Below, piece after piece: positions 63,374 to 64,000 of a stretch of 64,000 nt of DNA. The first letter of the stretch is position 1. Each line of letters opens with the position of its first letter. A program made the translations under genes and the position numbers. The notes under the pieces were generated by a model. The model was not told the DNA's origin and did no database searches. It saw nothing but the letters and a program-made list of their open reading frames with translations. This stretch comes from Stomorhina lunata (taxonomy: Eukaryota > Arthropoda > Insecta > Diptera > Rhiniidae), in NCBI GenBank assembly GCA_933228675.1, contig OW121740.1, forward strand, positions 33,676,292-33,740,291, read 5' to 3'.

Positions 63374-64000
63374 CATTAGAGGGGCAATACATTTATTTTT
63401 CAAGTATAAAATATCAAAAATGTAAGAACGCAGTTTTGTAGAGAACTATTTAATTAAGGGAAATGCATCATTCATTTTTTTTTTTCTTATTTATTCTAAA
63501 ATATGTAATATGAAAATATACGAAAAGCAATGTTAGTTGCAACAATTTGTTGGCAACACACATTACTTTCACTGTTCGATGTGAGAGATTACTCGATGTA
63601 AGAAATACAGAAACTACTTATCTTTCGATTTAACAAATAGAATTCCCATAATATTCCATACTGTTGAACAAAGTTATAAATTTTATTTAAAAAGTCACAT
63701 GAAATTTCACTTTAACATTTCAAAGAAACATTATACATAAAAAGTAGTGCATAGTTTTAGGCTTAATTAATATTTCGGTATATACGAATTAAGTTAATGG
63801 AATGCATTCTTGATGTTGTTTAAAATTTAGCATTTCAAAAGTGGTCGGCGTTGAAGGACGAGCACATGATTATTAAACAGATAAATAAGTATCGCATTCA
63901 AGTAGCCTTAAAATTTAATTTAAGGCTTAAATAAACAGATGGCTAGAAGAGAAGATATTGTTCAACCGATACCCTCAAATTGTTGGAGTCAACGAAAAAC
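63374..64000. other. AT-rich spacer, nothing recognised
   Basis: Begins at the 5' truncation edge of LINE copy 2. No feature supported to the window end. Confidence 0.45.

Overview
This window looks like intergenic or intronic DNA from an AT-rich dipteran genome, most likely a calyptrate fly. I infer this from the repeat families and base composition; I ran no search. I see no host protein gene, no rRNA gene and no convincing functional tRNA gene that can be supported. Nearly all coding similarity comes from broken transposable elements. The longest open frames, inside (GACA)n/(TCTG)n and AT-rich tandem arrays, are by-products of repetition.

Layout. 1-7.2 kb: copies of a dispersed element ('family 1') in both orientations, with a second family ('family 2') nested in one copy. 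7.4-10.15 kb: a piggyBac-like element with TTAA ends (7458-8835), abutted by a hAT element (8843-10139) with a perfect 8-bp target duplication. 11.75-13.0 kb: a complete but dead Tc1/mariner element of DD37E spacing. 13.3-14.2 kb: a long-TIR MITE carrying a DD34E Tc1 fragment. 14.2-16.6 kb: family 1 with a fold-back junction. 20.86-20.93 kb: a perfect 79-bp palindrome. 22.4-24.0 kb: a Transib element (RAG1-related) with CACAGTG ends and a GGTCG duplication. 27.4-28.3 kb: a family 1 end expanded into about 700 bp of GACA repeats. 29.3-32.2 kb and 39.3-42.3 kb: two large 31-bp-period AT satellites. 33.2-36.8 kb: family 1 nested in family 1. 43.3-45.05 kb: family 1 with a TCTG expansion, then a third AT satellite. 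47.2-49.6 kb: tRNA-derived SINEs, one with target duplication and a (TA)n tail. 50.86-52.11 kb: an 11-bp satellite. 54.9-57.6 kb and 61.4-63.4 kb: two 5'-truncated LINE copies in opposite orientations; a third LINE scrap lies at 37.77 kb.

How the parts relate. Families 1 and 2 share an end (hairpin, about 12 nt, then CTTACTTGTT) and an inverted-repeat core at the other end. Both carry a GTCC/GTCT-rich spot. In family 1 this spot is the seed of every GACA/TCTG microsatellite here, and a second spot seeds (TA)n. This architecture matches what is described for dipteran mini-me/DINE-1 (Helentron-associated) elements, so I suggest that class. The AT satellites are built almost wholly of inverted repeats, so each array reads nearly the same on both strands. 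The most notable single object is the Transib copy: its ends begin with the exact V(D)J heptamer sequence and its transposase C-terminal region has one in-frame stop.
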